A stretch of DNA of 64,000 nucleotides from contig JAUQWM010000015.1 of the NCBI GenBank assembly GCA_030835125.1, forward strand, positions 1-64,000, in the 5' to 3' direction. Source of the DNA: Gemmatimonadaceae bacterium. Lineage in GTDB: Bacteria; Gemmatimonadota; Gemmatimonadetes; Gemmatimonadales; Gemmatimonadaceae. Within the stretch, counting starts at the first letter, position 1; the number at the start of each line of letters is the position of its first letter. Made by a program: the position numbers and the translations under genes. Shown one piece after another: positions 7,731-15,827 of this stretch. The notes beneath the pieces are model-generated. The model ran no database searches. It was not told the DNA's origin and saw only the letters and a list, made by a program, of their open reading frames with translations.

Positions 7731-8180
7731 ATGACTCATGCCGATGACTGGGCCGCAGTTCACGCGATCCTTGCGCGCCAAGTGCCGGAGGTCGCCAACG
7801 GTACCGTTGAGCTGCGTCGGATCGCTCGAGAACCCGGTCGGCGCACGAAACTTGCTGTCGCCTCGCTCTCACCCGATTTGGATCCGGTTGTCGCGTGCGT
7901 CGGGCCCAAGGCCACCCGAGTAAATGCCCTTGCTGCGGCGCTAGGCGGAGAGCGTATCGACATCCTGCCCTGGTCCGATGCACCGGAACGCTTTGTGACG
8001 CTCGCACTCGCACCGGCGCGCGTGCGATCGGTGGAGCTCGACCTGCCTCGGCACCGAGCCGTTGCTCGCGTCTCACCCGACCAACTTGACATTGCCCGCG
8101 GTCAGGATGAACTCAACGCTCGGCTTGCGAGTGAACTCACGGGGTGGACGGTGGCCGTCGTCGCGGGTGATGCCGGCTAA
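7731..8180 (+). CDS. Stand-alone NusA KH1-KH2 domain protein
   Basis: After an AGGAGA ribosome site, ATG 7731 starts a 149-residue protein that aligns over its length with the KH1-KH2 region of transcription factor NusA: VPEVANGTVELRRIAREPGR, ALGGERIDILPW, then LNARLASELTGW. The NusA N-terminal RNAP-binding and S1 domains are absent. Both GXXG loops have changed (GPKA and GQDE for GPKG-like and GRNG-like), so RNA binding may be altered. It could compete with or modulate NusA. The TAA at 8178-8180 is inside the R'' box of attC 11. Confidence 0.9.
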   Translation: MTHADDWAAVHAILARQVPEVANGTVELRRIAREPGRRTKLAVASLSPDLDPVVACVGPKATRVNALAAALGGERIDILPWSDAPERFVTLALAPARVRSVELDLPRHRAVARVSPDQLDIARGQDELNARLASELTGWTVAVVAGDAG

Positions 8181-8290
8181 CAGGGTTTGCAGCTGGCGAC
8201 GGAGCTATGGATGCGCGGAGGCACTCGCTTCGCCCGTGTCCATCGCGCAGTCTTATTGAATCCGTCGCAGCTGAAACCTATCCGTTTGGC
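8175..8290 (+). other. attC site 11
   Basis: R'' GGCTAAC at 8175-8181, type B hairpin, L' CAGCTGAAACC and R' GTTTGGC at 8284-8290. 116 bp. Confidence 0.9.
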
Positions 8291-8308
8291 AGCCACAGCA
8301 CTCTACCG

Positions 8309-8947
8309 ATGCCACAAACGCCCATGGCCGAAGCCTCGGTTCCGAATCCCGCCCTTAGCTCGTGGCGCGTCCTGGTTGGCGAATGGGTCACCGTCGGCTC
8401 CCACCCGTACATGCCGGGCATCACCTTGCACGGTCGAACGGTCTTTGAATGGCTTGCGGCCGGCGCCTTTTTTATGATGCGCTCGGACATTGACGAGCCA
8501 GGCATTCCCAGTGGCATCGCCATCATTGGCACTGACGATGCCAAGAGCGAGTGTTCGATGCTCTACTTCGACGAACGCGGTGTCTCGCGAAGGTATGAGG
8601 TATCGCTGCGAGGAAACGTTCTGAGATGGTGGCGCAATGATCCTCACTTCTCTCAACGCTTCACTTGTACGATCAGCGACGGTGGTCGCACTATGGTCGG
8701 TAAGGGAGAACTCTCCAAGGACGGGGCGCCTTGGGAGCCAGATCTTGCACTCACCTATACCAAGACCCAATCACCAAGCGTACTTTGCCGAGGCTGCCGA
8801 ACAAGGTTGGCAGCCGGCAGCGGGTATTGTACGCGCGGAGGCGGTCGCTTCGCTCACGGCCACCGCGCGAAATCATTTCATCCGCTGCAGCTGAACCCAA
8901 CCGTTAGGCGGCGGAAACACTTGTTGCCCAAGCCCTTCGACCTATGA
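8309..8947 (+). CDS. DUF1579-like protein reading through its attC
   Basis: The recognisable domain covers residues 1-155: SSWRVLVGEWVTVGSHPYMP, then GRTVFEWLAAGAFFMMRSD, GIAIIGTDDA, MLYFDERGVSRRYEV, and a lipocalin-like C-terminal strand LALTYTKT. It resembles the DUF1579/FABP-like fold. No stop follows: the frame runs on through attC 12 and ends at 8947 with about 55 residues of attC-encoded sequence, overlapping the next gene's ATG. The natural stop was probably lost by mutation or cassette truncation. ATG 8324 is another possible start. Cytoplasmic. Confidence 0.75.
   Translation: MPQTPMAEASVPNPALSSWRVLVGEWVTVGSHPYMPGITLHGRTVFEWLAAGAFFMMRSDIDEPGIPSGIAIIGTDDAKSECSMLYFDERGVSRRYEVSLRGNVLRWWRNDPHFSQRFTCTISDGGRTMVGKGELSKDGAPWEPDLALTYTKTQSPSVLCRGCRTRLAAGSGYCTRGGGRFAHGHRAKSFHPLQLNPTVRRRKHLLPKPFDL
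8796..8909 (+). other. attC site 12
   Basis: R'' GCCGAAC at 8796-8802, type B loop GCGCGGAGGCGGTCGCTTCG, L' CAGCTGAACCC and R' GTTAGGC at 8903-8909. It lies within the open frame of the preceding gene. Confidence 0.88.
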
Positions 8948-9177
8948 GCTCACGACAACTTGTTCTCGGATTTCTCGGTGGCGCACTCATGGCTTGGGGC
9001 GGCGCGCATATAAGCACGCGTCTGGGGGGGTCGACCCTCACCACCGTCAGCGTCCTCGCGTTCGCGCTCGGCGTGTTCTGCTTCTGCCTCATGTCACTCG
9101 TTGCGCTATCGTCCCGGGTTGCCAAGCTCGAGCGTGCGCTTACCAGCTCTAGCTCTGGCTCGATGCCGTTGCGCTGA
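8944..9177 (+). CDS. Small two-helix membrane protein, cassette-encoded
   Basis: A 77-residue protein with two hydrophobic spans (LVLGFLGGALMAWGGAHI and VSVLAFALGVFCFCLMSLVA) and a short charged tail (SSRVAKLERAL) of coiled-coil character. Its ATG overlaps the stop of the read-through gene before it. No family recognised. Inner membrane, probably both ends on the same side. Confidence 0.65.
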   Translation: MSSRQLVLGFLGGALMAWGGAHISTRLGGSTLTTVSVLAFALGVFCFCLMSLVALSSRVAKLERALTSSSSGSMPLR

Positions 9178-9398
9178 ACTTGAGGGAGCGCTGTGACCGT
9201 AGATTGAAGTCTGACAAACGAGGCTACGGAAGCGGCTTCGCCGCCATGGGTGGTTTTGCCTATTGGGGCCACGATCCGCAACCGACCGAGGATCGTCGCA
9301 CGCGGGTTTTGCGAGCCTCGTGATGCCACTCAGCCTGGGGATCGTCGGGTGCGCCATCATCGCGGTCCGTGCGGGCCTTGCCAGATGACTCAGGCGCT
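9178..9398 (+). other. Non-coding or eroded cassette segment
   Basis: 221 bp without a convincing gene. A hairpin GGAAGCGGCTTCGCC at 9229-9243 may be an eroded attC. A 22-codon hydrophobic ORF (9323-9388, MPLSLGIVGCAIIAV) looks like the last helix of a lost membrane protein. Confidence 0.4.
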
Positions 9399-9475
9399 GG
9401 CTGACAGGCGTTGCCGCTGGCGGTGGCGCGTCGGTGCCGTTGGTGCCCCCGCAGCAGAAACGCTATCCGTTAGCC
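9399..9475 (+). other. attC site 13 (short)
   Basis: R'' GGCTGAC at 9399-9405, L'' GCGTTGCCGC, L' GCAGCAGAAACG and R' GTTAGCC at 9469-9475. 77 bp with a reduced loop. Confidence 0.85.
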
Positions 9476-9542
9476 AGCGCGATTGCTGTCTTGACCGCGA
9501 TGTCGACACTCTAACGTGCCGCGCGCCTTCGATGGAGATTCG

Positions 9543-10025
9543 ATGAAGCGTCTGCTTCTGGTGTTGTCGCTATTGGCGATGACGACACCTCCTGCTCGCG
9601 GGCAGGTCAGCCTCCCGGCCGCTGTACTTGACTCAGCAGCTGCCAGGATCGCAACCCCGATCCTCAATCGACTGGACAGGGCGTGGACCGCAGGCGACGG
9701 CCTTCGGTTTGCTGCTGAATTCACTGAAGAGTCCGACGTCATCAACGTCAGTGGTTCTCACCTTCATGGTCGATCCGCCATCGCGACGCAACTCCAGGGA
9801 ATGTTCAGCTCCGTGTTCAAAGGCAGTATCCATCGAGCACGAACGCTGGAAATGGCGCAATTGCTGAGCGATAGCATTGTCCTGGTCGTGTCCTCAGCCA
9901 TCATCGACGTGCCCGCCGGTCCATTAGCGCCGCTCGCTACAAGTCGGCAAACGTTCATCGTCGTGAACCGAAACCGCGTTTGGCAGATCCAACACTGGCA
10001 CAACACAACAATTCGAACGCGCTAG
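9543..10025 (+). CDS. Secreted NTF2-like (SgcJ/DUF4440-type) protein
   Basis: ATG 9543 starts a signal peptide (RLLLVLSLLAMTTPPARGQ). The mature part is an NTF2-like cone fold of about 130 residues: a long helix LDSAAARIATPILNRLDRAW, then AEFTEESDVINVSGSHLHGR and the terminal strands QTFIVVNRNRVWQIQHWHN. It resembles SgcJ/EcaC or DUF4440 proteins, which have no single defined reaction. The product is 160 residues. No attC is recognisable between it and the next gene, so the two may share a cassette. Confidence 0.82.
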   Translation: MKRLLLVLSLLAMTTPPARGQVSLPAAVLDSAAARIATPILNRLDRAWTAGDGLRFAAEFTEESDVINVSGSHLHGRSAIATQLQGMFSSVFKGSIHRARTLEMAQLLSDSIVLVVSSAIIDVPAGPLAPLATSRQTFIVVNRNRVWQIQHWHNTTIRTR

Positions 10026-10108
10026 GGGAACGTCATGCGGGTCGTTGGCGAATCGCACCACGGCAGTCGCGTCGAGGACTCACTGGTTCCCTCAAGCCTC
10101 TCGGACCA

Positions 10109-10807
10109 ATGACAGAGCGTTCAGGCCAACCTGACGGTTCGACCCTTCTGCCCGAAGAGACCGCCCATCGAGTTCTGGCGCGTGCCGTCGAATTGGATGC
10201 CGCGCAGGCCTCGGACATTCCAGTCGCAAGGCTTCGGGAAATCGCTCGTGAGGCCGGAATCGCGGACCGGGCATTGGAACAGGCCCTTCTCGAGTTGCAG
10301 TCGCCGGTGGCCGTGCCGATTGCCCAACTGCAAAGCAACGAAGGCCCCACCGTTTGGGCGCGCCTTGAGCCGTTCGTCCGGAATGCCGGCGCATTCGCTG
10401 CGGGTATGGCCATCATTGGGACGCTGAGCCGGGCTGCAGTGAGCATTGGATCGGGCTGGCCGCTTGAACAGGGCGCCGCGATTCTCGGGAACATTCTCGG
10501 CGTCGGGTTGGCTCTCCGCCTGCGTGGGCGCGTCACGGCATTCGTGCTGGCGGTTACGGCCATCGCGCAGCTCGCCGAGTACCCGATGCACTTGATGTTC
10601 GGGATCGAGACAGTGCAGGGTGGCCCAACGAAGTGGGCACTTATCTTGGCCGCCGCTTTGGGACTTGGATTCGGGGCCGTTGCGTACAGGCGCAAGCTCA
10701 CGGGTGCCGCTCTGGCGGCCGTTGTCGAAGCCAAGCCCAAAGACCCGACGACCGATCCGCGTACGATTGCGGAGCAATCGCGAGCCTTGGTGCTGCGAGC
10801 CGTTTGA
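10109..10807 (+). CDS. Membrane protein with N-terminal helical domain shared with the gene at 52636
   Basis: The 232-residue protein has an N-terminal helical domain (residues 15-65: LLPEETAHRVLARAVELD, then LREIAREAGIADRALEQALL), two or three membrane helices (95-165) and a final span around 176-192. The N-terminal block matches in layout the chromosomal protein at 52636-53322 (VDAIFARASEAEQ ... LQEIGRDAGLSPDLVVQAA), also followed by two membrane helices. Function unknown. The upstream start at 9980 is rejected because it would overlap the preceding gene by 46 bp. Confidence 0.72.
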   Translation: MTERSGQPDGSTLLPEETAHRVLARAVELDAAQASDIPVARLREIAREAGIADRALEQALLELQSPVAVPIAQLQSNEGPTVWARLEPFVRNAGAFAAGMAIIGTLSRAAVSIGSGWPLEQGAAILGNILGVGLALRLRGRVTAFVLAVTAIAQLAEYPMHLMFGIETVQGGPTKWALILAAALGLGFGAVAYRRKLTGAALAAVVEAKPKDPTTDPRTIAEQSRALVLRAV

Positions 10808-10824
10808 TGAATTGCGGCAGTGCG

Positions 10825-10850
10825 GGCTAACAGGGTTTGCAGCTGGGGAT
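10825..10850 (+). other. attC site 14, left half only
   Basis: R'' GGCTAAC (10825-10831) and type B L'' GGGTTTGCAGCTGG are perfect, but no L'/R' half follows within 200 bp. The right half has been lost or replaced by the segment with the inverted gene. Confidence 0.7.
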
Positions 10851-10990
10851 GGAGTTGACGACACTCAATGGCCTTCGGGCATTCACTGCGCCATCCGCGT
10901 TACCCTTCGACGCGCACTCGAGGTGACGCCGCTCATGCGACCCGCCGCAGAGGGTGCCAAACAATCAGGGACGGGTGTCCCGGTCGCCCT

Positions 10991-12112
10991 CTACTTCGTC
11001 CAGATCAGGACCACTCCGCAGCTGCCGTTCATCGGCTGAAACTCCGGCGGTGCCCCAGTGCCTCGCGGGTAGACCTCCATCGCAGCAACCGAACTGGGCA
11101 CCACCATTTCATTCACAAAGTCGTCGGTGCCGCTCCCGAGACTACTCCCGACCCTTCCCACAATTCTGACGCGGTCCAGATACACCGTCATGACGCACCG
11201 AAACACGCGCGCAGACTCGAGGGGGGAACCGATCCGAACACAGGCCGGATCCGGATCCGTGCGAGGTTTGCACGGTGCACCGACGAGCATCTCCTTCCTG
11301 GGATTACCCGTACCATCCTTCTTCACGACGACTGCGGGGAGACCCTCAACCATCTGCGTTATCTGGTGTGGTTTGCGAAACTCGAAATCCTCCGGCGTCA
11401 TGAAGTAGCCGTGGTTCACGCCGCGTTCGGCATCCCGCATGCGCCGATAGAACCCGTTCAGGTCAAGCGACTGGAAGGCGGCACGGCCGGTGATCCGTTG
11501 CTCCGGCAGCGAGGTGGCAAACACCGTCATGCGCACCCGGATCGCGGTATCCGGAGCCGCTTCGATCTTCAGTTCTTCCGGCGAGAACCCGATGCGCCGG
11601 ACGAGTAACGAGAACCGCCCGGTGGGCGATGGCATCGTGAACCGGCCCGAATCATCCGCGATGAAGCGGCGCCCGCCATTGAGCTGAACGCTGGCGTACG
11701 AAAGCGGCGCGCCCTCGGTGTCGGTGACGCGACCGCGGAGGACCCGATCCGACGGATTGACCTCGGGAGGCGCGCTCGCTTCGCTGACGAGCCTGAACTC
11801 TCGACTGACTCCACCACGGCGCGGCAATGTCACCGCGCCAGAATCCCCTCGGTAGCCCGCCGCGCGCATCGTGAAGACCAGCATCGAGCCCGGCGTTCCC
11901 GAGAGGGCGAACGCACCCGCAGAGTCGGTCCGGACCGAGTAGCCGATTCTGGTGAGGGTGACCGTCACACCGGCGATCCCGTCGCCGCTGTCGTTCACGA
12001 CCTTGCCCCGTAGCACTGTCGCCTGCCCGGAAGCGGCAATCGGTGTGCACAGGACAGCGATGGCGAGAAGGATCCTCAGGCCGGCAGACGCCATCCACAA
12101 CCTCCGAATCAA
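10991..12112 (-). CDS. Secreted protein with carboxypeptidase-regulatory-like and plug-like domains
   Basis: A 373-residue minus-strand gene inside the array. After a signal peptide (LRILLAIAVLCTPIAASGQ), two CarboxypepD_reg-like Ig modules follow (about 32-105, LRGKVVNDSGDGIAGVTVTL; and 121-200, LRGRVTDTEGAPLSYASVQL). A C-terminal region (235-373) resembles a TonB-receptor plug ending in VEVYPRGT-like and GVVLIWTK strands (seen as AAMEVYPRGTGAPPEFQPM and CGVVLIWTK). Such proteins are common outer-membrane or surface components. Opposite orientation implies its own promoter in 12113-12400. Confidence 0.82.
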   Translation of the reverse strand: MIRRLWMASAGLRILLAIAVLCTPIAASGQATVLRGKVVNDSGDGIAGVTVTLTRIGYSVRTDSAGAFALSGTPGSMLVFTMRAAGYRGDSGAVTLPRRGGVSREFRLVSEASAPPEVNPSDRVLRGRVTDTEGAPLSYASVQLNGGRRFIADDSGRFTMPSPTGRFSLLVRRIGFSPEELKIEAAPDTAIRVRMTVFATSLPEQRITGRAAFQSLDLNGFYRRMRDAERGVNHGYFMTPEDFEFRKPHQITQMVEGLPAVVVKKDGTGNPRKEMLVGAPCKPRTDPDPACVRIGSPLESARVFRCVMTVYLDRVRIVGRVGSSLGSGTDDFVNEMVVPSSVAAMEVYPRGTGAPPEFQPMNGSCGVVLIWTK

Positions 12113-12421
12113 GCCCTGGCTCAGGTTCGGGAACCGGCGAGGCTACACCCCTGAAGCAGTCGAGTTCCCCAGCCCGCGACGCCCTCACACCACGGTCGCC
12201 CATTGGCGGTAGTGTCCCAATTTGTGGCCACTTCCCCAAGTTGGCCAGCGCCGTGCCTCTGTGCACACTGGCGCCCCTTGCTCGAAGACTCGTCGAGCTA
12301 TCAGCGCAATGCGTGAAGTTGGCGCTGTTGGCCATGCCACCGCGCGTCCGGGGATTGCTGCCGGACGATGTTCGTGCGGTCTCGCTTCACGCAGGGCCCG
12401 CCGGTGATTCCGGGCCATGCG
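12113..12421. other. Intergenic segment upstream of the inverted gene
   Basis: No supported gene. It should hold the promoter of the minus-strand gene, but I cannot point to clear -35/-10 boxes. Short ORFs on both strands have no recognisable content. Confidence 0.4.
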
Positions 12422-12537
12422 GCCTGACAGGCGTTGCGCAGACGGAGGAGCCGTGGGGGGTGCGCGCTGGCACTCGCTCTGCTCGTGTCCAGCGCGCAGT
12501 CTTATGGAATCCGCAAGCTGAACGCTATCCGTTGGAC
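12422..12537 (+). other. attC site 15
   Basis: R'' GCCTGAC at 12422-12428, L'' GCGTTGCGC, type B loop CTGGCACTCGCTCTGCTCG, L' AAGCTGAACG and R' GTTGGAC at 12531-12537. 116 bp. Confidence 0.85.
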
Positions 12538-12584
12538 GCGCATCCGGCTTCCATCCTTCAGGAGCCTCAAAGCCCGGCTGCGCC

Positions 12585-13865
12585 ATGAGGATTCTCGACT
12601 TCGGAACGCCCTCGAAGTCGGCAGGGATTGCGGGATGTCGCCGCCGGTACACGAGAAAGCATCTTGTTCACTCGGAGCAGATTCTGCGCATCAACCCCGT
12701 CATTGCCTGCACCGCGCTGTTCGCGCTCATCGCGTCCCCGATCCAGGCGCAGCGCACGGTTCACGGCGTTGTCTTCAACGACGCAAACGGCAACGGGGTC
12801 TTCGATCCCAGCGACCGGCCAGTTTCCGGCGTCGTCGTCTCCAATCAGGGGGATGTCGTCATCACTGATGCGACTGGCCGATATCGACTTCCTGCCGACG
12901 AGAAGACCACTGTCTTCGTGTCGGTTCCGACCGACTGGCAGACTGTTGGTGCATGGTGGCACACGGTGGCCAGCAGTGACTCGATCAACTTCGGCCTTCG
13001 GGCTCAACGACAGCCCCGGTCGTTCCGGTTCATTCATGCATCGGACACGCATATCGATACGAACAGCGTCGGCCGGGTTCGGCGGTTCCGGGTCCTCGCC
13101 GATTCGCTCAATCCAGCCTTGACTCTGTTAGCCGGCGATCTCATCAGGGACGCGGCGAGCCAGGAGGAGCCGCGAGCCCGGGGCTACTTCGAGCTGTTCC
13201 TCGCGGAAATGAAGCTGCGCGCTCCACACTGGACGGTGCCTGGCAATCACGATCACTTCGGCATCATTCCAAGCCGGTCGCACGTGCCCGCGACGCATCC
13301 CCTGTACAATCGTGGCATGTACCGCCACTACCTGGGTCCGGATTACTACTCCTTCAACTATGGTGGCGTGCACTTCATCGGGCTCAATACCGTACAGCCG
13401 GACGATTCGGCGTACTACGGCGGTATCGACAGCATGCAACTCGCGTGGCTGAGCCGTGACGTTGCCGCAGTGCCCGCATCGACACCGATCGTGATGTTCT
13501 CCCACATCCCGCTGACGTCGGCCGTCGAGGCGACGACCGGCTACATCGACATGGCCCTCGTCAGCAGCATCGCGCACCTGCGGACCGGACCCACATTTCG
13601 CCACACCGGTGCGAACACGCTTGCGGTACTCGACGCGTTCAGAGCGCGCCCGTGGCCGCTGATCCTGGGCGGACACACGCACGTCGCTGAGAAGGTGGTA
13701 TATCAAACTGACCGAGGGCCGCTCCGGTTCGAGCAAAGCGCGGCAATCATCGGGCCCAATGACTATGGGCCGGTCGTCATGTCGTCCGGCTTCTCCCTCT
13801 ATACCGTCAACAACGGAGTCATCGACGCCGGAACCTTCGTGCCGCTGACGATGCCCAAGCAGTAG
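12585..13865 (+). CDS. Secreted calcineurin-like metallophosphoesterase
   Basis: This 426-residue protein has an internal signal-like segment (residues 37-55), an SdrD-B/prealbumin-like module with GVVFNDANGNGVFDPSDRPV (60-115), then a calcineurin-like phosphoesterase domain. Metal-binding motifs are visible: HASDTH (Asp154, His156), GNHDH (Asn221, His222), FSHIP and GGHTH (His364, His366). It is expected to hydrolyse phosphodiesters or monoesters in the periplasm with two metal ions; the substrate is unknown. A start nearer residue 30 would place the signal peptide at the N-terminus. One-gene cassette between attC 15 and the degenerate attC 16. Confidence 0.88.
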   Translation: MRILDFGTPSKSAGIAGCRRRYTRKHLVHSEQILRINPVIACTALFALIASPIQAQRTVHGVVFNDANGNGVFDPSDRPVSGVVVSNQGDVVITDATGRYRLPADEKTTVFVSVPTDWQTVGAWWHTVASSDSINFGLRAQRQPRSFRFIHASDTHIDTNSVGRVRRFRVLADSLNPALTLLAGDLIRDAASQEEPRARGYFELFLAEMKLRAPHWTVPGNHDHFGIIPSRSHVPATHPLYNRGMYRHYLGPDYYSFNYGGVHFIGLNTVQPDDSAYYGGIDSMQLAWLSRDVAAVPASTPIVMFSHIPLTSAVEATTGYIDMALVSSIAHLRTGPTFRHTGANTLAVLDAFRARPWPLILGGHTHVAEKVVYQTDRGPLRFEQSAAIIGPNDYGPVVMSSGFSLYTVNNGVIDAGTFVPLTMPKQ

Positions 13866-14218
13866 CGGCTCTCAAGACGACGCCCAAGGGCAGCCTTCCA
13901 GCTTCACCCGCGCAGAAGGTTCCTTTGTGCGGCTGGCTGCGAACGCCGCGCCGCTCGTGCGTGCGTCATCGACTGACTTGCGCTGCACAGACGTGATTCT
14001 GGTCCAGGGCGAGGGCGCCTACGGCGCCGCTCCCGTTGGATCCGGCCGCAGCTGAGCTGCTTGACTCTGCCTTTGCGCGAGCATACGACTCGAGTCAATA
14101 TCACCTTCTCTTTCGGTAACGGCCGCATGAATGCCGAACACTGGCTATGCGCGCTCCGTCGTCATCACGGGGGGCATCCGATCGCCGCGCCGGCCCCGCC
14201 TTCAAATGGCTCTCCACC
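13866..14218 (+). other. Non-coding segment containing a degenerate attC
   Basis: 353 bp without a supported gene. Apart from the attC-like element at 13970-14070, I see only shadow ORFs. Confidence 0.4.
13970..14070 (+). other. attC site 16 (degenerate)
   Basis: An R''-like CGACTGAC, L''-like GCGCTGC, a GGGCGAGGGCGCCTACGGCG hairpin and L'-like GCAGCTGAGC are present, but no GTTRRRY box follows. Probably an inactivated site. Confidence 0.42.
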
Positions 14219-14806
14219 ATGACCAACCCCAGACTCTCCGAGCTGCCCGTGCGCCTGTTCCGGGACGCCGAGGCATGGGAAGCGTGGCTCGCCAAGCAGC
14301 ACGCCAAGTCCGCAGGCCTGTGGCTGCGGATCGCCAAGGCAGCGTCCAACGTCAAATCGGTGTCTTACGCCGAGGCGCTCGACGTCGCGCTTTGTTACGG
14401 CTGGATCGACGGGCAGAAGAAGACGTTCGACGACGCGACCTGGCTCCAGAAGTTCACGCCGCGTGGCAAACGGAGCATCTGGTCGAAGATCAACCGCGAG
14501 AAAGTGCAGCATCTCCTCGAGAGCGGCCGCTTGCAGTCAGCCGGCCTCGAGGCTGTGGACCGCGCGAAGGCGACCGGTCAGTGGGACTCCGCGTACGACT
14601 CGCATCGAACCGCTGGCGTGCCGGACGACCTTCAGCGCGCGCTCGACGCGCACCCGAGAGCGAAGGCGTTTTTCGCAACCTTGAACAGCGCGAACCGATA
14701 CGCCATCCTGTTCCGGATCCAGACAGTGAAAAGAGCCGACACACGCGCGAAGAAAATCGAGCAGTTCGTCGGCATGTTGGAGCGGCATGAGGTGATCCAC
14801 TCGTAG
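14219..14806 (+). CDS. YdeI/OmpD-associated family protein
   Basis: From ATG 14219 the 195-residue protein shows the YdeI-family core: EAWLAKQHAKSAGLWLRIAK, then YAEALDVALCYGWIDGQKK, WLQKFTPRGKRSIWSKIN and a helical C-terminus with RAKKIEQFVGMLERHE. The family is annotated as 'bacteriocin-protection, YdeI or OmpD-associated'; its biochemistry is unclear. No signal peptide, so it is cytoplasmic. The longer ORF start (14147) adds an unconserved extension and is not preferred. Cassette between attC 16 and attC 17. Confidence 0.88.
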   Translation: MTNPRLSELPVRLFRDAEAWEAWLAKQHAKSAGLWLRIAKAASNVKSVSYAEALDVALCYGWIDGQKKTFDDATWLQKFTPRGKRSIWSKINREKVQHLLESGRLQSAGLEAVDRAKATGQWDSAYDSHRTAGVPDDLQRALDAHPRAKAFFATLNSANRYAILFRIQTVKRADTRAKKIEQFVGMLERHEVIHS

Positions 14807-14889
14807 CGCGGGCGCGCCTCGCCCTGCGCGGCATCGGCGCCATCGCGTATCCAGACTTGGCGCCGTGCAGGCTTTCCTGACTTCGGACG

Positions 14890-15020
14890 GCCTGACAGAC
14901 GATGCTGCTGGCAGCCGAGCTGGGGATGGACGTCGCGGCCGACGGTCGTACCTTGTGCCATGGTGCCGCCGGCCGCGGCGGCTCCGTTGGATCGCCTGCA
15001 GCAGAACGCGTCCGATACGC
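14890..15020 (+). other. attC site 17
   Basis: R'' GCCTGAC at 14890-14896, type A hairpin and L' GCAGCAGAACG are present. R' has decayed to about GATACGC (15014-15020). Confidence 0.82.
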
Positions 15021-15034
15021 CGAAGAACAAGGCC

Positions 15035-15577
15035 ATGAGCAACTCCATGCGCGTCGCCTGTGTAGCCGTTGCGTTCATCTCAAGTGCGCTCCCTGCCCAG
15101 ACCGATCGCATTGCGCTGGCGACCGATGCTGCGCCGAGCTCGCTTGCCGAGGCCGAGGAAGCTGGGGCTCGATTCCCAGCGATCATTCCGCGCCGAGTGT
15201 TGCCCTCGCCGTTCGCGGATGTCGGGGTTCCCGGCTCAGCGCACCGGCGTTGCGTTCCAGTGCAGGCGAAGTCGACGATGCGGGCCGGCGACTTCCTCGT
15301 TGGGCCGTTTACGGCGCCGGGCAAGTGGTGGGCTGGGGGCCAGAAGCTGTGGTGGGTTCCCGCGTCGGAGGCAGGGGAACTGCGCGTGGTTGCCGTCCAC
15401 CTGGATCGCGCGACGCCCACGCAGATCTTCCACCAACCCGGCGTTGCGCATCCCCCAGGTAGCCCCTCCGATGCGTTCCATCCGACGAGGATCTGGTTGC
15501 CCGCGGCTGGTCGATGGATGCTGGTGGCGACGTCCGGCACAAGCTGGGGCTGCATCGTCGTCGACGTACCGAACTAG
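15035..15577 (+). CDS. Secreted hypothetical protein, cassette-encoded
   Basis: ATG 15035 begins a signal peptide (RVACVAVAFISSALPAQ). The 180-residue product has two Cys (about 73 and 174), Trp-rich segments (GKWWAGGQKLWWVP), and ends with a strand pattern GRWMLVATSGTSWGCIVVD, suggesting a small beta-sandwich. Periplasmic or outer-membrane-associated. No family recognised. The longer ORF from 14960 would translate attC 17 and is rejected. Confidence 0.7.
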   Translation: MSNSMRVACVAVAFISSALPAQTDRIALATDAAPSSLAEAEEAGARFPAIIPRRVLPSPFADVGVPGSAHRRCVPVQAKSTMRAGDFLVGPFTAPGKWWAGGQKLWWVPASEAGELRVVAVHLDRATPTQIFHQPGVAHPPGSPSDAFHPTRIWLPAAGRWMLVATSGTSWGCIVVDVPN

Positions 15578-15661
15578 TATCGTCGGTCCGACCACTCGGG
15601 ACGCGGGGCAGGAAGTGGGCCTGCTGGTGAGCCAAAGCTCACTGGCATGTCACCGGCGATC

Positions 15662-15796
15662 GCGCATGACGGGCAGTGCTACTGACGGGCGAGGTGGGGT
15701 AGCCCCCGCGGCCGGCGAACGTATCTTGAGGAAGGTACCACCGTCCCGGGCGGCGATGGTTGCTGTTCGCGCGCCGCAGAATGCTATCCGTCAGGC
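15662..15796 (+). other. attC site 18
   Basis: R''-like GCATGAC at 15662-15668, type A centre (CGTATCTTGAGGAAGGTACC), L' CGCAGAATGC and R' GTCAGGC at 15790-15796. 135 bp. Confidence 0.78.
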
Positions 15797-15827
15797 GGCC
15801 TGACCGAATGACCGGAGACAGCCAGTC

